Below are positions 30,056-32,735 of a DNA stretch of 32,735 nucleotides, one piece after another. The notes beneath the pieces are model-generated. The model saw only the letters and a program-made list of their open reading frames with translations. It did no database searches and was not told the DNA's origin. Source of the stretch: an uncultured Methylocystaceae bacterium (lineage in GTDB: Bacteria; Pseudomonadota; Alphaproteobacteria; Rhizobiales; Beijerinckiaceae); the NCBI GenBank assembly GCA_937870755.1, contig CALMZV010000155.1, positions 1 to 32,735 of the forward strand. The letters are read 5' to 3'. How positions within the stretch are numbered: the stretch's first letter is position 1; each line of letters starts with the position of its first letter. The position numbers were made by a program, and so were the translations under genes.

Positions 30056-31053
30056 TTGCCGGCCCTCTTTTCCAGGCGCATCAGCATCAATCGCGCGAGC
30101 GCCAGCACGCAGAACGTGAGCACGAACAGCAAGAACCCGAGCAGGATCAGCGCCGACTGGTGCAAATCGGAACTTTCCGCGAATTCGCTGGCGATGGCGG
30201 CGGAAATGGTGGTGGACGGCGCGAAGATCGACTGCGAAATCCGGAACGAATTGCCGATGACGAAGGTGACCGCCATCGTTTCGCCGAGCGCGCGTCCGAG
30301 CGCGAGCATGACGCCGCCGATGACGCCCACGCGCGTATAGGGAATGACCACGTTGCGCACCACCTCCCATGTGGTGCAGCCGATGCCGTAGGCGGCCTCC
30401 TTCAGCACGGGCGGCACGGTCATGAACACATCGCGCGCGACGGAGGTGACGAACGGCAGGATCATGATCGCCAGCACGAGCGAGGCGTTGAACAGCGACA
30501 GGTTGCTGGAGGGCCCCTTGAAGATTTCGTTCAGCACCGGCACGTTGGCGAACAGGCCGATGACCGCCGGCTGGAAATATTCGGCCAGGAACGGGCCGAG
30601 GTAGAAGAAGCCCCACATGCCATAGATGATGGAGGGAATGCCGGCGAGCAGTTCGACCGCGGTCGCGATCGGCTGGCGCAGGCGCGGCGGACAGATTTCG
30701 GTGAGGAAGACGGCGATGCCGAGGCCGACCGGAACGGCGATCGCCATGGCGATGAGCGAGGAGACGAGCGTGCCGTAGATGGGGCCGAGACCGCCCAGGA
30801 TCGGCTCCGGCATGGCGTTCGGCGCCCAGCGCTGGGTGACCAGGAACTCGAAGCCGTAGACCTTCATGGCGGGCCATGCGCCCGACAGCAGCGACAGGAT
30901 GATGCCGCCGAGAATGAGCAGCACGGCATAGGCCGACAGGCGCGTCGCCCAGAAAAACGCGCGGTCGCCCCGTCTGAGCGAGACCAGCGTCCGGCGTCGC
31001 GTGGCCAGCAATGCGCCCTCTGTCACATGCGCCTCCAGGATAGCGTCGGTCAT
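30052..31053 (-). CDS. pstC: Phosphate ABC transporter permease PstC
   Basis: PstC is the second channel subunit. The 333-residue protein has a longer N-terminal cytoplasmic stretch (about 40 residues) than the E. coli protein, then about six helices. Conserved PstC features are [55 protein letters not shown], the coupling loop [23 protein letters not shown] and [18 protein letters not shown]. The ATG at 31053 has GGGAGA 7 nt upstream. A 114-bp gap with a strong hairpin separates it from pstS; the rest of the operon has overlapping or tight junctions. Confidence 0.97.
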   Translation of the reverse strand: MTDAILEAHVTEGALLATRRRTLVSLRRGDRAFFWATRLSAYAVLLILGGIILSLLSGAWPAMKVYGFEFLVTQRWAPNAMPEPILGGLGPIYGTLVSSLIAMAIAVPVGLGIAVFLTEICPPRLRQPIATAVELLAGIPSIIYGMWGFFYLGPFLAEYFQPAVIGLFANVPVLNEIFKGPSSNLSLFNASLVLAIMILPFVTSVARDVFMTVPPVLKEAAYGIGCTTWEVVRNVVIPYTRVGVIGGVMLALGRALGETMAVTFVIGNSFRISQSIFAPSTTISAAIASEFAESSDLHQSALILLGFLLFVLTFCVLALARLMLMRLEKRAGK

Positions 31054-31074
31054 CTGTTGTCTCCCGGAGCGGAC

Positions 31075-31148
31075 TTGCGCGCAACGTGCGCTGGCAAGAA
31101 CCGGCGCGCGCGGATTTGCGCGCAACATGCGCAGGCAAGAGCCGGCGC
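31075..31148. repeat. 33-bp imperfect direct repeat between pstS and pstC
   Basis: The copies at 31075-31107 and 31116-31148 differ at three positions (41-bp period). Each begins with the 10-bp palindrome TTGCGCGCAA. The repeat fills most of the 114-bp pstS-pstC gap. Confidence 0.8.
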
Positions 31149-31160
31149 TTGCGCGCCGGC
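31141..31160 (-). other. Strong intercistronic hairpin after pstS
   Basis: A perfect 8-bp GC stem, GCCGGCGC with GCGCCGGC, and a 4-nt loop start 7 nt after the pstS stop. There is no proper T-run, so it is more likely an mRNA-stabilising or partial-attenuation element that raises pstS (binding protein) over the permease genes than a full terminator. Confidence 0.6.
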
Positions 31161-31167
31161 CCCCGGT

Positions 31168-32190
31168 TCACTTGCTGGCGATGTCGGCCGCCCAGGTCTT
31201 GCGGACCTGTTCCTTCACGTTGGCCGGCATCGGAATGTAGTCGAGTTCCTCGGCCATCCTGTCGCCGGCCCTGAAGGCCCAGTCGAAGAACCTGATCGCT
31301 TCGGCGGAGGCGGCCTTGTCGGCGGGCTGGGCGTACATGAGGATGAAGGTCGCGGCCGTCATCGGCCAGGACGCCTCGCCCGGCTGGTTCGACAGGATCA
31401 GGTAGTAGCCCGGCGCGTTCGCCCAGTCGGCGTTGGCGGCGGCGGCCTGGAAGGCGCCGAGCGTCGGCGACACGCGCTTGCCCGCTTTGTTGATCATGTC
31501 GACATGCGTCATCTTGTTCTGCTTGGCGTAGGCGTATTCGACATAGCCGATCGAATTCTTCGTCTGCGCGACGTTGGCGGACACGCCCTCGTTGCCCTTG
31601 GCGCCGACGCCCACCGGCCATTCGACGGCGGTGTTCGCGCCGACCTTCGTCTTCCACGGGTCCGAAACCCTGGAGAGATAGTCGGTGAAGTTGAACGTCG
31701 TGCCCGAGCCGTCCGAACGGCGCACGACTGCGATGGCCGTGTCGGGCAGTTTCACGCCGGCGTTGAGCCGCGCGATCGCCGGATCGCTCCACCTGGCGAT
31801 ATTGCCGAGGAAGATGTCGGCCAAAGTCGGGCCGTCGAGCACGAGTTCGCCGGGCTTCACGCCCTCCACGTTGATGACCGGCACGATGCCGCCCATCACC
31901 TGCGGCCACTGGACGAGACCGTCCTTCTTCAGCTTGTCGACCGTCAGCGGGGCGTCGCTCGCGCCGAACGTCACGGTCCTGGCCTGGATCTGCTTGATGC
32001 CGGCGCCCGAGCCGATCGACTGGTAGTTGAGGCCGTTTCCGGTCTCTTTCTTGTAGGCGTCCGCCCATTTCGAATAGATGGGATAGGGGAAGGTCGCGCC
32101 GGCGCCCGAAATGTCGGCGGCCAGAGCCGGCGCCGCAATCGCGCACCAAGCGCCCGCGATCGCCGTGCGCATGAATTTCCGAAACGTCAT
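31168..32190 (-). CDS. pstS: Phosphate ABC transporter substrate-binding protein PstS
   Basis: PstS captures phosphate in the periplasm and hands it to PstCA. The 340-residue protein has a signal peptide at 1-24 ([24 protein letters not shown], cleavage before ADISGAG). Phosphate-site motifs are [40 protein letters not shown] and [17 protein letters not shown], followed by [24 protein letters not shown]. The ATG at 32190 has AGAGG 5-6 nt upstream. It is preceded by a Pho box and so should be strongly induced by PhoB-P when phosphate is scarce. Confidence 0.97.
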   Translation of the reverse strand: MTFRKFMRTAIAGAWCAIAAPALAADISGAGATFPYPIYSKWADAYKKETGNGLNYQSIGSGAGIKQIQARTVTFGASDAPLTVDKLKKDGLVQWPQVMGGIVPVINVEGVKPGELVLDGPTLADIFLGNIARWSDPAIARLNAGVKLPDTAIAVVRRSDGSGTTFNFTDYLSRVSDPWKTKVGANTAVEWPVGVGAKGNEGVSANVAQTKNSIGYVEYAYAKQNKMTHVDMINKAGKRVSPTLGAFQAAAANADWANAPGYYLILSNQPGEASWPMTAATFILMYAQPADKAASAEAIRFFDWAFRAGDRMAEELDYIPMPANVKEQVRKTWAADIASK

Positions 32191-32307
32191 GTCTGCCTCT
32201 TGGGCTGGACCGCGCAGCGCGGTCGATTTCCGTTGCGCGACGACCGCCCGGCGATCGTCGACGCGGGGGACATTACCCCCCGACCGCCGCTCTTCTACGA
32301 CGGCTTC

Positions 32308-32325
32308 GCGACAACCATGCGACAG
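32308..32325 (-). promoter_or_regulatory. Pho box (PhoB-binding site) upstream of pstS
   Basis: On the minus strand CTGTCGC-ATGG-TTGTCGC: two 7-nt direct repeats at 11-nt spacing, close to the consensus CTGTCAT-N4-CTGTCAT. A -10-like TAGAAG lies 10 nt further on, the usual spacing when PhoB replaces the -35. The transcript would carry a leader of about 100 nt with two GC hairpins before the pstS ATG. Confidence 0.75.
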
Positions 32326-32354
32326 TCTAACTGTTTGATAATTTTTATTAAATT

Positions 32355-32735
32355 TCAATCCGCGACGTGCGGGACCGCAATCGTGAAGCGCGCCCCGGCG
32401 CCCGGCGCGGATTCGATGCCCAGGCGTCCGCGATGGCGGGCCACGATATGTTTCACGATCGCCAGCCCAAGGCCCGTGCCGCCCCTGGCGCGGCTGGCGC
32501 TGGTGTCGATGCGATAAAATCGTTCGGTCAGACGCGGGATGTGGCGCGGCTCGATTCCCGGCCCGCGATCGGCGACGGACAGGCGACACGCCTCGCCGTC
32601 CCTCTCCACGCGAACCTCGACGGGCGAGCCGGCGCCGTATTTGATCGCGTTCTCGATCAGGTTTTCGGCCGCGCGCAACATCTCGTCGCGGTCGCCGGCG
32701 ATCCAGGCCGGCTCGGGCGCGTGCAGTTCGAGCGA
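32355..32735 (-). CDS. phoR: PhoR, phosphate regulon sensor histidine kinase (C-terminal part)
   Basis: Only the last 126 residues are in the window; the start lies beyond 32735. They form a complete-looking HATPase end: N-box LIENAIKYG, G1 DRGPGI, F-box LTERFYRID and G2 GGTGLGLAIVKHIVARHRG, then GAGARFTIAVP. Because it is immediately upstream of pstSCAB-phoU-phoB, it is called PhoR, the kinase of PhoB. The 164-bp gap to pstS carries the Pho box and an AT-rich stretch (32331-32356) right at the phoR stop. Confidence 0.9.
   Translation of the reverse strand, partial: SLELHAPEPAWIAGDRDEMLRAAENLIENAIKYGAGSPVEVRVERDGEACRLSVADRGPGIEPRHIPRLTERFYRIDTSASRARGGTGLGLAIVKHIVARHRGRLGIESAPGAGARFTIAVPHVAD

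Noticed and set aside
30160..32517. Long plus-strand open frame antisense to pstC, pstS and phoR
   Set aside because: It is a GC-driven shadow of three certain genes; its His/Arg/Asp-rich composition is typical of antisense reading.

Overview
The window is GC-rich chromosomal DNA (about two-thirds G+C by eye) from an alphaproteobacterium, most likely of the order Hyphomicrobiales (Rhizobiales). The pointers are PhyR, GcrA, a SAM-II riboswitch before metZ, the double-length dCTP deaminase, and the gene neighbourhoods gcrA / argD-argF-hslO / apaG-metZ and phoR-pstSCAB-phoU-phoB. A more precise placement (a Methylocystaceae/Beijerinckiaceae-like lineage) is only an impression. I found no insertion sequence, prophage, CRISPR array or rRNA gene. 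The single RNA gene is a tRNA-Gly(CCC).

Layout. 1-393: the start of an exported Ala/Pro-rich repeat protein, cut by the window edge. 496-3772: envelope and stress block with an AI-2E-family permease and a YihY/BrkB membrane protein (minus), then a DUF883 (ElaB/YqjD-like) and YqjE-like membrane pair (plus). 3894-5723: SbmA/BacA-type fused ABC transporter. 5745-8504: a membrane HisKA_2 sensor protein with a degraded ATP-binding domain, divergent from phyR, the general-stress-response master regulator. 8628-8701: tRNA-Gly. 8917-12052: exported protein of unknown function with octapeptide repeats inside its leader, a DUF1624 acyltransferase-like membrane protein and a fatty acid desaturase. 12053-13435: fumC. 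13624-13893: KGG-repeat stress protein. 13916-18418 (minus): cysG, a TonB-family protein, a class I cytochrome c and dcd. 18499-22670 (plus): SAM-II riboswitch, metZ, apaG, argE and an orphan branched-chain-amino-acid-type binding protein. 22746-25862 (minus): argD-argF-hslO. 26303-26818: gcrA. 26934-32735 (minus): phoR (partial), pstS, pstC, pstA, pstB, phoU, phoB, with a Pho box before pstS.

How it fits together. The strongest cross-cutting signal is a set of sigma-EcfG-type promoters (GGAAC-N16/17-CGTT) found by reading both strands. They lie before the AI-2E permease, before the DUF883/YqjE pair, before the KGG protein, and as one palindromic site between phyR and the degenerate histidine kinase that faces both ways. 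The left 14 kb therefore looks like a local general-stress regulon around its own regulator, although nepR and ecfG are not in the window. The right half is core metabolism and phosphate control: the Pst transporter with the PhoR/PhoU/PhoB signalling chain, and methionine and arginine synthesis with likely RNA-level control (SAM-II before metZ; a possible terminator/leader-peptide attenuator before argD).

The observations most worth a second look are the PhyR-adjacent kinase that lacks recognisable ATP-binding motifs, the tandem repeat inside a signal peptide at 8974-9138, the two-way EcfG promoter, and the possible arginine attenuator.
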